Shown: in pieces, positions 27,076 to 37,100 of the stretch
Layout of the letters: each line of letters starts with the position of its first letter
Numbering within the stretch: position 1 is the stretch's first letter
NCBI GenBank assembly: GCA_913009765.1
Contig: CAJVYT010000002.1
Location: 1-42,433 of the forward strand
DNA from: an uncultured candidate division Zixibacteria bacterium
Lineage (GTDB): Bacteria; Zixibacteria; MSB-5A5; GN15; FEB-12
Direction of reading: 5' to 3'
Length of the DNA: 42,433 nt
Made by a program: the position numbers and the translations under genes
The notes under the pieces: generated by a model
Databases searched by the model: none
What the model saw: the letters and a program-made list of their open reading frames with translations, nothing else
What the model was told of the DNA's origin: nothing

Positions 27076-27984
27076 ATGCCCGGCAAGACATATAATTATA
27101 AACTCAGGCAGCTTCTTAACGAAGATGCCGATTCTGCTTTCCTGGATACCAGGACATCATATGATTATCTGTGGGAAGCTGCCATTGAGTTTAATGCGAG
27201 AACGAATTTCCTGAAAAGTACACAGGAAATTACAACCGTAGCGGATAAGACGGGCTATGCCCTGAATGCCGATTTTATGAAACTGTACCTGAAAGATAGT
27301 AACAATGAGTTCTATATCAAGTATAATGATGGTTCAAACAATACTTTCCTCAACTGGAAGGAATACGAGGATATAGTGTATTCCGATAATACAACATCTC
27401 AATCCATTCCTGATTATTTCTCTATCATAGATGACCAGTCTCTTGATTCTCAGGTTACAGGTACGGCGACAAGTGCAGGTGCTTTATCGGGAGGGCAGGC
27501 TATCCTTACGGATACATCGGCTGATTTCTCTGATGTAAGTGCCGGTGATATAGTGCATAACACAACTGATGGCAGTGATGGGATTGTATTATCCAAAACA
27601 TCATCTACAGTACTTGTAACAGCCTTGTTCGGCGGTTCAGTTGATGAATGGACAGTTAGTGATAGTTATGTCATTCAGCCGCAGGGCAGATTGCAATTAA
27701 TACTTGACCCTCCACCTTCTACAGACGGACATACCATTATTGTTTATTATGTGCAGAGACCCACTCCTATTTATAGTGATTATGGGACATATCGTTTCCC
27801 ATCTCAATATATGGATGGATTGGTAAAATATGCGGCATTTCTGTATAAATTCAGAGACAGAGAGCCGAATTTCGGTAATGCCTGGTATAAGATATTTGAT
27901 AGACAGGTAAGAATGGCTGCCGATTCCGTCAATAAGTCATTGCTTAGAAGGGATTTCAAGATGAATTTAATGGCAAGGAGATAA
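27076..27984 (+). CDS. head-tail adaptor (neck) protein
   Basis: The 302-aa product starts directly after the previous TAA. The N-terminus (YKLRQLLNEDADSAFLDTRTSYDYLWEAA) and the C-terminal helical GTYRFPSQYMDGLVKYAAFL plus FRDREPNFGNAWYKIFDRQV resemble phage adaptor proteins of the P22 gp4 / HK97 gp6 class. These assemble under the portal. A central beta insertion (residues about 120-200, GTATSAGALSGGQAILTDTS) is larger than usual. Position next to the tail hub genes agrees. Confidence 0.7.
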   Translation: MPGKTYNYKLRQLLNEDADSAFLDTRTSYDYLWEAAIEFNARTNFLKSTQEITTVADKTGYALNADFMKLYLKDSNNEFYIKYNDGSNNTFLNWKEYEDIVYSDNTTSQSIPDYFSIIDDQSLDSQVTGTATSAGALSGGQAILTDTSADFSDVSAGDIVHNTTDGSDGIVLSKTSSTVLVTALFGGSVDEWTVSDSYVIQPQGRLQLILDPPPSTDGHTIIVYYVQRPTPIYSDYGTYRFPSQYMDGLVKYAAFLYKFRDREPNFGNAWYKIFDRQVRMAADSVNKSLLRRDFKMNLMARR

Positions 27985-27990
27985 AGAGTT

Positions 27991-29217
27991 ATGAGATATA
28001 TAGGCCAGGGAACATATAAAGATGGAGAAGGACATCCGGTTACATCTGGTACAGTGAATGTTTATCTTGCAGGTACGAGTACACCGGCATCTGTTTATAC
28101 TGCTTTAACCGGCGGTACTGCTGTCAATTCGGTAACTACGGATTCGGAAAATGGTTCTTTTAAATTTTATGTTGATGATGCTGATTATGTTCCTACTCAG
28201 AGATTCAGGATAATTCTTTCTAAAACTAATTTCATATCTATTGGATATGACTATATCAAGTTATTCCCTGCTTCATCCTCTGAGGTCTATCTTGAGAATG
28301 TCAGCGGTAAATATTTAGGTGATTTGTTTGACGGAGGTTATGATGTACCGATTAAACCATCTAAGGTATTTGGTGGAACTTCCAATACAAATGGTCATAC
28401 TGTACCAGATATAGCAGATGGTACATTTGTAATAAACAATGCTGCCAATGTTCTCAGTGGTTCTAATACCTTCAGCGGTGATAATACCGTTACAGGCTCA
28501 TTCAATAACCTGAAAATAAGAGGATGGGAGGGACTGACAGCATATACCAACACAACCAATCCCTCTTATCAGGTTGATGTTACCGGGTATATCATCCATA
28601 TACATCAGGATACAGGCTATGCAACAAGATTAATTGATTTTGGGGGTACCGTTCATACAGCCGATATAACCGTAAGCGGTGCAAACGGACTCGATACGGG
28701 CACGGAGGCCGTATCAACATTCTATTACATCTACCTGATTTACAACTCTACCACGGACACTAAGGGGGCATTATTATCAACACAATCCTATTTTGGAAAT
28801 GTTACCATGCCGAGCGGCTATGATTATTTAGTGCGTGTCGGAGCGGTTTACAACGATTCAGGCGGTAATTTCGTGGCATTTCATCAGAGGGGGAATGAGG
28901 TGGAATTATTAACCAGTAGTCCTATTTCAATAGGTATTACTCAAACGGCAATAGATTTAACATCATATATACCTTATGCTATATGCAATAAGGTTAAGGG
29001 ATATATAAACATGTCAGATACGATAGCAGGTGAATATTATATTAAGATATATCTTATAAATGCCTCCTCAATGATAGGTGAACAAGTAATAAGACATTAT
29101 CTTACATCTTATGTAGAACAACCTTTTTCATTATTAGTAAACGGGCAATATATATATGCATATGGAACATCAACAGACAGATATTTATACATCACAGGTT
29201 ACGAACTATGGGATTAA
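27991..29217 (+). CDS. tail fibre/spike-type protein
   Basis: MRYIGQGTYKDGEGHPVTSG starts after AAGGAGATAAAGAG. The 408-aa product has an N-terminal beta domain with 'GTYKDGxGxxVxxGTVxVYLAGT', typical of virion-anchored fibre proteins. A linker with SGSNTFSGDNTVTGSFNNLK follows, then an extended beta C-terminal domain. Likely attaches to the neck/tail and contacts the host surface. Confidence 0.65.
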   Translation: MRYIGQGTYKDGEGHPVTSGTVNVYLAGTSTPASVYTALTGGTAVNSVTTDSENGSFKFYVDDADYVPTQRFRIILSKTNFISIGYDYIKLFPASSSEVYLENVSGKYLGDLFDGGYDVPIKPSKVFGGTSNTNGHTVPDIADGTFVINNAANVLSGSNTFSGDNTVTGSFNNLKIRGWEGLTAYTNTTNPSYQVDVTGYIIHIHQDTGYATRLIDFGGTVHTADITVSGANGLDTGTEAVSTFYYIYLIYNSTTDTKGALLSTQSYFGNVTMPSGYDYLVRVGAVYNDSGGNFVAFHQRGNEVELLTSSPISIGITQTAIDLTSYIPYAICNKVKGYINMSDTIAGEYYIKIYLINASSMIGEQVIRHYLTSYVEQPFSLLVNGQYIYAYGTSTDRYLYITGYELWD

Positions 29218-29223
29218 GGAAAT

Positions 29224-31998
29224 ATGTCCGATAAACTTGACATAAAGGAAATATCTCTCAATAAGAAGCTCATCACGGCAGTGGATGGAGTAACTATTGG
29301 TGAGAATTTCAAAGAATTGACAAATCTCCGTTATACCGATACGGGACTTAAAGCTATTGCAGGTATGACAAAGATTAATACTACCGCTTTATCTTCATAT
29401 CCAAAAATAAGGAATATGATTCATTTCAAGAAAGACCAGCCTGCGGAAAGTCATGTATTGGTACAAGCTTATAATTCAGGAGAGACTGCATCACAGGTTC
29501 TGGATAATACCACAGACATACCCAATCAGGGAGATTTCAGTGCCACGGTGTTACATACTGATGCTCCCGGGGCGGGCAGAGGTAGGTTTAGCTTGGCTCC
29601 TGATGGTAATGTAGCTTACTGTAATGGTGTGGAATCCATGATATGGGGCGGTAATGAATTGAGATGTGCGGGATTTATGGCAGGATTATCAGGGGTTGAA
29701 TATGATTATTCTGATATCATTACCAATACTTTAACTGACACTCAGAATGTTGTGGATTTATCAAAAGGACTCTCAACAATTTTCCCTGCATATTATCTAA
29801 TCGGCTCTACAATACCATTAAAAAGAATAAAGTTTTATATAAAAACAGCTAATACTGCAAGTGTTGGCTGGGGTCTGAAATATTGGGATGGCAATCTCTG
29901 GCAAGGTGTAACCAATATGGTTGATGGGACATCAAATTTAACTCAAACGGGAACAATGTCATTTGATGATACAGAAGCAATAGCAAAGGTCAAAGAAGTT
30001 AATGGTATTGTTTTATATTGGTACGAAATTTCCGCCTCACGTCGTTTTAATGCTGTAGTATCTCATATAACCGTTGGTGCTTCTTTTCAGTCTGTTAAGG
30101 ATATATGGGATGGGAATTTCAGGGATTGCCTGTCTTTCCAGTTATATAAAAATGGTACTTACAATGATAATACTATAAATGTATATAGTGATGATTATAC
30201 GTCTGTTAATACGGCCTCATTTTCACAGTTAGGCAGTCTTCAATACAGTTCTGTTGGTGAACCGACTTTTACCGGTATAGGCTTAGATGATATGACAACC
30301 GGAGGAACTTTTACCGGAACTGTTGATACTAATTATAGAGTAAAGATTGATGGTACCGGAACTCCGGATACCTTTAGATGGTCTGATAATGGTGGGACGA
30401 CTTATAATGCTATAGGAGTTGCTATTACAGGATCGGCGCAAAGCTTGAATAATGGAGTTACCGTTACTTTTGGAGCAACAACCGGACATACTTCGAATGA
30501 TTATTGGGATTTTACATGCTTAGTCCATGCCAATTATGCTGTTGCCGGGTTTTTAGAAAGGCAAATGGGATTAAGTATATCTGTAGTCGGGGAAGCAGCT
30601 AATACAATAATATCAACATCATCTATATATTATTGGGGTGGCAGTGCCTGGACAGCCGCAACCGGTCAAAGAGATGGTACATCAGAGGGTGGTGTTACAT
30701 TTGCCAAATCAGGCATTATTACATGGAGTGCCACTGATTCACAAAATGAATTTACAACAGAGATAGCCAAAAGTGCAGGTTTTTATTATTACAAGGTAGC
30801 TTTCAGTGCTAATCTCAGTGCAGATGTCAAAGTCGATTCGATAAGGGGAATCCCTGCACAAAATAATATCAGGGCTTATAAATTCCCCTTCTTTGCACAG
30901 GACAGATTATTTCTGTGTTCAGACCAGAGTGATAAGAAAAATTCGGTTATATGTTCAGCAGAACATTCATCACAGGTTTTCAATGGAGATGACAGTACAA
31001 CACTGGAATTTGGAGATGATACTGAATTAACGGCTGCGACTTCTCTTTACAGCCAGTTTGGGTCAAGTTTATACAATATCATGGTATTTTGCAAAGCTAA
31101 AGAAACATGGGTTGTCATCGGCAATAGTATAACTGAATGGGTACAATATCCGGCATCTTCCATAGCGGGATGTATTGCCCCTCTGACAATGAAAGTTATG
31201 GATATACCATTAAGGGATTTGCCGGGACAGCACAGGCAAATAGCGATATGGCAAGGTGAAGATGCTATTTATATGTTTGATGGAAAATCCCCCGTGCCGA
31301 TCAGTAAGGATATAAGAGATATCTTTGATAAGAATAATGCCGATGGTATCAATCAGGACAAGATAACTGATTCCATTGGATTTTATGATGCACAAAATCA
31401 TGAGTATCATTTCTGTTGGGCGCAAGGTACATCTACAACACTTAATAAGGAATATGCTTATGATTTACTGCGTCATAAATGGTTTAATGTGGACAGAAGC
31501 ACAGGAATACAGGCAGCAACAATGGTTATTGATGCCAATGGTAATAAACATAATTACGGAGCCATTGATACAGGTTATATGGAACGGCTGGAATACGGCA
31601 ATACCTTTGATGGTACTAATATGACGTTCAGTATTCAGACTGGCGATATGGCTATTTATAAAGGAAGTATTATGTATGAGACGATAATAAGGAAAATAAA
31701 ACTTATTACCGCCGCTAAAACCAATACAACTAATTCCGTTAATGTTACTCATTATGGAGATACCGGGACGACCGGAACAAGTCTTACAATGTCTCCAGTT
31801 AAGAGCGGTTACAGGGTGGCAGATGTATTAAAAGGGACGAAATTGGGGCCACATATCTTCCATTCAATTAAATTCAGCATGACGACTAATAATGAACCAA
31901 CGGGTTTTGAACCTTATTATTTAGGAATAGTTTATAAGGTAGCAAGATTGGATATGAATAAAGGAGGTAGTTATGCCGGTGATGCCAATCCCCAGTAA
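29224..31998 (+). CDS. tail hub/tail-tube-like protein (P22 gp10 / T7 gp12 type)
   Basis: The 924-aa product starts MSDKLDIKEISLNKKLITAV. 'IGENFKELTNLRYTDTGLKA' at the N-terminus and the blocks LFLCSDQSDKKNSVICSAEH, WVVIGNSITEWV, AIWQGEDAIYMFDGKSPVPI and EYAYDLLRHKWFNVDRSTG give the beta-propeller repeat of short-tail hub proteins. A Gly/Thr-rich Ig-like insertion lies around residues 300-450. This is the main tube of the short tail. The next gene starts within its end (26-bp overlap). Confidence 0.75.
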   Translation: MSDKLDIKEISLNKKLITAVDGVTIGENFKELTNLRYTDTGLKAIAGMTKINTTALSSYPKIRNMIHFKKDQPAESHVLVQAYNSGETASQVLDNTTDIPNQGDFSATVLHTDAPGAGRGRFSLAPDGNVAYCNGVESMIWGGNELRCAGFMAGLSGVEYDYSDIITNTLTDTQNVVDLSKGLSTIFPAYYLIGSTIPLKRIKFYIKTANTASVGWGLKYWDGNLWQGVTNMVDGTSNLTQTGTMSFDDTEAIAKVKEVNGIVLYWYEISASRRFNAVVSHITVGASFQSVKDIWDGNFRDCLSFQLYKNGTYNDNTINVYSDDYTSVNTASFSQLGSLQYSSVGEPTFTGIGLDDMTTGGTFTGTVDTNYRVKIDGTGTPDTFRWSDNGGTTYNAIGVAITGSAQSLNNGVTVTFGATTGHTSNDYWDFTCLVHANYAVAGFLERQMGLSISVVGEAANTIISTSSIYYWGGSAWTAATGQRDGTSEGGVTFAKSGIITWSATDSQNEFTTEIAKSAGFYYYKVAFSANLSADVKVDSIRGIPAQNNIRAYKFPFFAQDRLFLCSDQSDKKNSVICSAEHSSQVFNGDDSTTLEFGDDTELTAATSLYSQFGSSLYNIMVFCKAKETWVVIGNSITEWVQYPASSIAGCIAPLTMKVMDIPLRDLPGQHRQIAIWQGEDAIYMFDGKSPVPISKDIRDIFDKNNADGINQDKITDSIGFYDAQNHEYHFCWAQGTSTTLNKEYAYDLLRHKWFNVDRSTGIQAATMVIDANGNKHNYGAIDTGYMERLEYGNTFDGTNMTFSIQTGDMAIYKGSIMYETIIRKIKLITAAKTNTTNSVNVTHYGDTGTTGTSLTMSPVKSGYRVADVLKGTKLGPHIFHSIKFSMTTNNEPTGFEPYYLGIVYKVARLDMNKGGSYAGDANPQ

Positions 31999-33202
31999 TA
32001 TATTCAGGAGAATCCGACCTCAGATAGCTCAGTATGAGGCCACAACAGGCCGTAGAATTGGAAGGGCGCAGCTTGAGGCTTTATATAGAGCTGCATTGGA
32101 AACTGAAACATCAAGGGCTTTGGAGGCAGCAAGGCTGGAAAGTGATATATCTGCACGAAAACAAAACTTTACTCTGCGAAAACAAGCTATTGAAAATGCA
32201 AGAAAAGCTGCTAAAGCCAGTGGTATAGCTCAATTAGCAGGAACAGCCATACAAGGCGGCATGCTTCTTAAAGGAACGGGGACAGGCAAGGCTATTACTA
32301 AAGGAGTAAAATCTTTATTTGGTGGGGCCGGAGCCGGGACAGCAGGAAGTGAGCTAAGTTTAAGTGTTCCGGGTGCATCAACTCAAACTGCACCTGCATT
32401 TACAGGATTGCCTGAATTGCAAGCCGGAACCGTTTCAGGAACTACAGGGGTTGGAACAGGTGCCGGAGCCGGGGCACAGACACAGGCAGTAACAGGGCTT
32501 GCTGAACCGGCATTGACTACAGGGGCAGAAACCACAACACCTGCGATAGCAACGGAAACCGGAGCGGCGACAACTGGTGCAGGAGCTACAGGAGTTGGAG
32601 AAGGAACTACAGCGATAGGGGCCGGGGAAGTAGCAGGTATGGCGGGATGGGGTGTTGTTGGTGGTACGGCAGGTGGTTGGATAGCTTCTCAGAAATCAGC
32701 ACAGGAATTGACGCCGTGGGGCGGTCAGAAGACTGAAAGACAAATGGGTGGTGTAGCCGGAGGAGCGGGAGCAGGCGCACTTTATGGTTCATCTTTTGGC
32801 CCTGTTGGTACTGTAGTAGGTGCAATAGTAGGGGGTGTAGTAGGAGGTGTATCTCAATCTACAGTTATTTGTACTGAGCTTAACAGACAGGGTTATATGC
32901 CTTATGAAATCCTGCAATTAGATAAGATATACAGGTTACTCTATATAGATGATGATGTTTATGAAGGTTATTTGACATGGGCTGAACCGCTTGTCGGACT
33001 AATGAGAAAATCAAGCATTATGACTCATATTGTCAAACCTTTTGGTCTTGCATGGGCCTATGAAATGGCAAGCAGAATCAAGCCGGATAAATACAAAGGG
33101 AATATCGTTGGTAAGATTATGCTTAAAACAGGAGTGCCTGTTTGCAGATTCATAAACAGAGTTGTCAATAAAAAATCGGAGGTGCGCAATGGGGTTTCTT
33201 GA
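31973..33202 (+). CDS. virion ejection-type protein with glycine-zipper membrane segment
   Basis: MPVMPIPSNIFRRIRPQIAQ starts after AAAGGAGGTAGTT. The 409-aa product has an Ala-rich helical N-terminus and a low-complexity Gly/Ala/Thr middle (GAGAGAQTQAVTG). A glycine zipper follows (VGGTAGGWIASQK, VGTVVGAIVGGVVGGVSQST), then a C-terminal domain TELNRQGYMPYEILQLDKIY. Such proteins are packed in the head and injected to form a channel across the envelope. First of three consecutive ejection-type genes. Confidence 0.65.
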   Translation: MPVMPIPSNIFRRIRPQIAQYEATTGRRIGRAQLEALYRAALETETSRALEAARLESDISARKQNFTLRKQAIENARKAAKASGIAQLAGTAIQGGMLLKGTGTGKAITKGVKSLFGGAGAGTAGSELSLSVPGASTQTAPAFTGLPELQAGTVSGTTGVGTGAGAGAQTQAVTGLAEPALTTGAETTTPAIATETGAATTGAGATGVGEGTTAIGAGEVAGMAGWGVVGGTAGGWIASQKSAQELTPWGGQKTERQMGGVAGGAGAGALYGSSFGPVGTVVGAIVGGVVGGVSQSTVICTELNRQGYMPYEILQLDKIYRLLYIDDDVYEGYLTWAEPLVGLMRKSSIMTHIVKPFGLAWAYEMASRIKPDKYKGNIVGKIMLKTGVPVCRFINRVVNKKSEVRNGVS

Positions 33203-34157
33203 AGATATAGGCAGAACAAATGCTCTAAGCAGTCAAATGAAGTCTATCGCTGATTTGAGTTTAAATCTGAGAAGACAGGCAAATTCAGAACGGACACAGG
33301 CTGTTAATGAAAAATCAGCATTGATAAATCAGGATATAGCCAAAATCAAGTTGAATGACTTAAAGCGGCAAAACGAGGAACTTCAGAAACCTTATGATGT
33401 TACCACCGATCCGACGTTCTTACAGTTGCCTCAAAATGTCAGAAATCAGGCATTGAATGATATGAAATCTATGGGAGTTATTGATGACAAAGGAATAGGT
33501 CAACGGGGCAAATTATTGAATTTCATGAGTATGATAGAAAAAACTCCGGCATTGTTTAAAAGATATATGGAGCCGACTATTATGAATAAGAAGCAGACAT
33601 TTGATAATCTTGTCATGCAGAAACAGCAGTTAATAAATAAAGGTGTATCACCTGCTGATAAGAAGATACAAACCTTAGATGCACAAATAAATGCTACCAG
33701 AACGGATTATAATAATTCCCTGAGTGTTTATACTGGTCATCTGAAAAAATTACAAACTCCGGCAGAACAAGTCGGCAAGACTTTCAGTAAAACAGTGCAA
33801 ACTCCACAAGGGCCACAAGTGGGTCTATTTGATGCCAAAACGGGAAGACTCATAAAATATGTTGGTGAGGCTGTTGTTAAGGGTGATAAACCAAAAGTAG
33901 ATGCAACTTTGACGAAAATCAAATCTATAGAAGGTGCTATCCAGAAAGCCAAGAATGATTTAGTTGATGCAACATATCAATTTAATGATAAAGCCGTAAA
34001 GGAAGTAAAAACTTATATCAAGAAACTTGAAAATATGAAGAATATATTTGTAAGGAAATTGCCAAAAGATGTGCAAAAACAATTAGAAGGAGCAATATAT
34101 CCAACTAATCCGAATGATCCAGTAGGGATTTTAGGACCAGAAGGAATAACTCAATGA
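33189..34157 (+). CDS. helical virion (ejection-type) protein
   Basis: The start MGFLEDIGRTNALSSQMKSI follows TCGGAGGTGCGCA and overlaps the previous gene by 14 bp. The 322-aa product is almost wholly helical and Gln/Lys-rich, with coiled-coil stretches (INQDIAKIKLNDLKRQNEEL, VDATYQFNDKAVKEVKTYIK). Consistent with an internal virion protein. No catalytic motif. Confidence 0.65.
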   Translation: MGFLEDIGRTNALSSQMKSIADLSLNLRRQANSERTQAVNEKSALINQDIAKIKLNDLKRQNEELQKPYDVTTDPTFLQLPQNVRNQALNDMKSMGVIDDKGIGQRGKLLNFMSMIEKTPALFKRYMEPTIMNKKQTFDNLVMQKQQLINKGVSPADKKIQTLDAQINATRTDYNNSLSVYTGHLKKLQTPAEQVGKTFSKTVQTPQGPQVGLFDAKTGRLIKYVGEAVVKGDKPKVDATLTKIKSIEGAIQKAKNDLVDATYQFNDKAVKEVKTYIKKLENMKNIFVRKLPKDVQKQLEGAIYPTNPNDPVGILGPEGITQ

Positions 34158-37100
34158 ATATAACTGAGTTTAGGCAAAAATATCCTATGTATGATAAATT
34201 ATCTGATACTGATTTATCAGATAGGTTATATCAGAAATATTATGCCGATAAACTTCCAAAAGAAGAATTTCTTAATAGTTTTGTTGCCCCGGCATATCCG
34301 CAACCTGAAACACCGGAACCTTCAGCAATAGATTTTGTCAATAAACAACAGGCTCAATATGAAGCTCAGCGTGCCACTCTCCCTCCGGTACAGCAATTAC
34401 AGGGAACGGAGACAAGAGGATTTGCTCCTCAATTAAATTCTTTCAAATCAAGAGGGAATATAGATATTTTTAATCGCCCCATTCATAAAAATAAAGATGG
34501 TTCTATCTCTACAGTACGATCTATTTCTTTCAATGAAGATGGGAAAGAAATACTTATACCAACTATTTCTGATAATGGTCAACTTTTAACCCTTGAACAA
34601 GCCATTGATTTATATCATAAAACAGGCAAATATCTGGGTAAATTTAATTCAGTAGCTGAAGCTGATAAATATGCAGTTGCTTTACATAAACAACAAGCAG
34701 CATTATATGAACAGAAAAAACCAAAGCATGTTTCTTCAAAGGATATAGCTGAATTTGGCTATAAATTACTTTCGGGTGCGGCACATGGAGAATTTTTACC
34801 TAAAAGAGCAAAACCGGAAGAAGGAGTGGCGGGATTTACAAAAAATATGCTTATTGGAATGATGGCATTACCGACTTATGCAGCACAATTAGGAGCTTTA
34901 ATAGGAAAAGATTTAATTGTTGATCCGTTATTTCCTGAACTTGCTCAACATGTAAAAATAGCAATGGAAAAGAATCAAAAATTGCCTGATAGTTATTTAG
35001 GTAGATTATGGCAAGGTGCTAAAGATACAGGGGCCGCTCTTGCAGGAATAATTACACAGTTTATTCCAGGAATTAATCCGCATGTACTTCAAAGTATTTA
35101 TGAATATCCGGAAAGCATACCGATTGGTATTCATATCGGCAAGAAATTCAAAGATTTTGTTAAAGCCAAAGGCCTTAAAAAAGCACAATTAGCCGATGAA
35201 ATTAAACAGATCGTAGATGAAGTAGAGAAGAAAGGGCCTGAAGTCTTTGCTGAAAAATATGCAAAAGAACTTTCTACACCTGAAGTTCATCCTACAAAGA
35301 AGAATATGGAGAAATTACAGAAAAAACTTGCAAAGGAACCTGCCCCGACTGCTACTTCAGAGATAATGAAGACAATTATAAATCCTGTTGATAAAGCAAT
35401 CAAAAAATTAGATACTATCAGGCAAAAACGCCCTGAACAAATTACAGGTCTTGCAGAAATCATCAATAGCACTCCTGACAAAATAATAAAAGCTATTGAT
35501 AATATGAAGAAAAATGGCAGGCCGGAAACTGTTATTGAAAAACAACTTATTGAAAATGTCATTCCGGAAAGAAGGACTGTATCAAGAGAACAACCTCAAC
35601 CCGTTCCTGAATCCGGCAAGATTAATGCTATCACAAGGAAAGAGGCCGGTCAACTAATTGCTGAAGGCAAACCTGAAGTAATCCCGCATATCAAAGAAGG
35701 TCTGGCATCCGGCAGACTTACGCCCAAAGAGATGCAGGATACTATCCGTAATCAAGTATTAAGAGAGATAGCCAAGGCACCTAAGGAAAAAAGGGGTGGA
35801 ATAAAAGCCAATTATAAAAGATTGCAGCCTGAAATTGATAAGGTATTGAAGGGCGAAAAAACTACTGAAAAACTACCATCCTTTCCTGTTTCAACAGCCG
35901 AAACACTGCATGGTGAAGTAGTCCCTGGAGCCTCTGCCATATCAGCATTTGTTGAAAGAGACCTCTTGAAACCCTTCAAGGGAAAGCAGGGGATATTAAG
36001 AGATATTGCCGTTTATGCTCGTAACTGGCTTGAACCTGACAGGATAAAAGATGCAGTAAAAGCCAAATTGAGACAGGCTAATGTAGATATTAAACATTTC
36101 ATATCAATGACACAAAATGCCATTGATGCCCGTAAGAAATGGTGGGATAAGGTTCCGAAAGACAGGATATATACATTCCTGGATAATGTGGAGATGGGCA
36201 AAATCAATGCACAGGATATGGAGAGATTATTCGGCAAAGAATATGCTAAAACAATGTCTGGAATAGCAAAGGAATACAGGGCACGATTAGAGAAAACTTA
36301 TCAACTGGATAAAACCTATAATCAGAAGATGGGATATATAGAGAATTATTTCCCGCATATCTGGAAAAATCCCGAAAGAGCTGCTGAATTTTTCTCTGCC
36401 TATGCCAAAAAATTAGGCAAGCCGGGATTCATGAAAAAGAGATATCATGAGTTTATAAAAGATGGGATTGATGCGGGACTGAAATTAAAAACCGATAATC
36501 CTGAGCAACTTGTTGTGATGCGTGAAACGGCAAGTTATCAACATGCGAGGATGAATGAATTTTTGAATGAGATGAAGGATATAGGATTATTGAAATTCAA
36601 GAAAGGTATAGGGCGGCCTCCTATGGGCTGGTCTGTAGTAGATAATGCGGCCATGAGAGTTTATTTCAGGTCTGAAAAAGGTATGGTTCATGCAGGTGAT
36701 TGGATTATGCCTGATCAGGCGGCCAAAGTTCTTAATAATTATTTGTCTCCTTCTCTCTGGTCTAATCCTAAATGGTATGGAAAGATATTCAGAACGGCGG
36801 CTGCTGTTAAATCATTTATTGTGGCCGTAAAGCTCGGATTATCTCTTTTCCATCTATCAGAAACAACTGTTTCGAGTATAGCCTCCGGTAGTTATATGGG
36901 ACTTCGTTCTTTCGCAAGGGGAGATATCAAGACAGGTGTGAAAGGTTTAGCCAAAGCATTATCTTCTCCTGTTCTGGCTATGAAAAAGGGTGGTGATATT
37001 ATCAGGGCATGGGATAAAGGACCTGAAACACCTGAGCAAGCGGCGGCAATAGATTTAATGAAGAGGGGGGGATTCTCTCCCAAAATGGACAGACAATGGC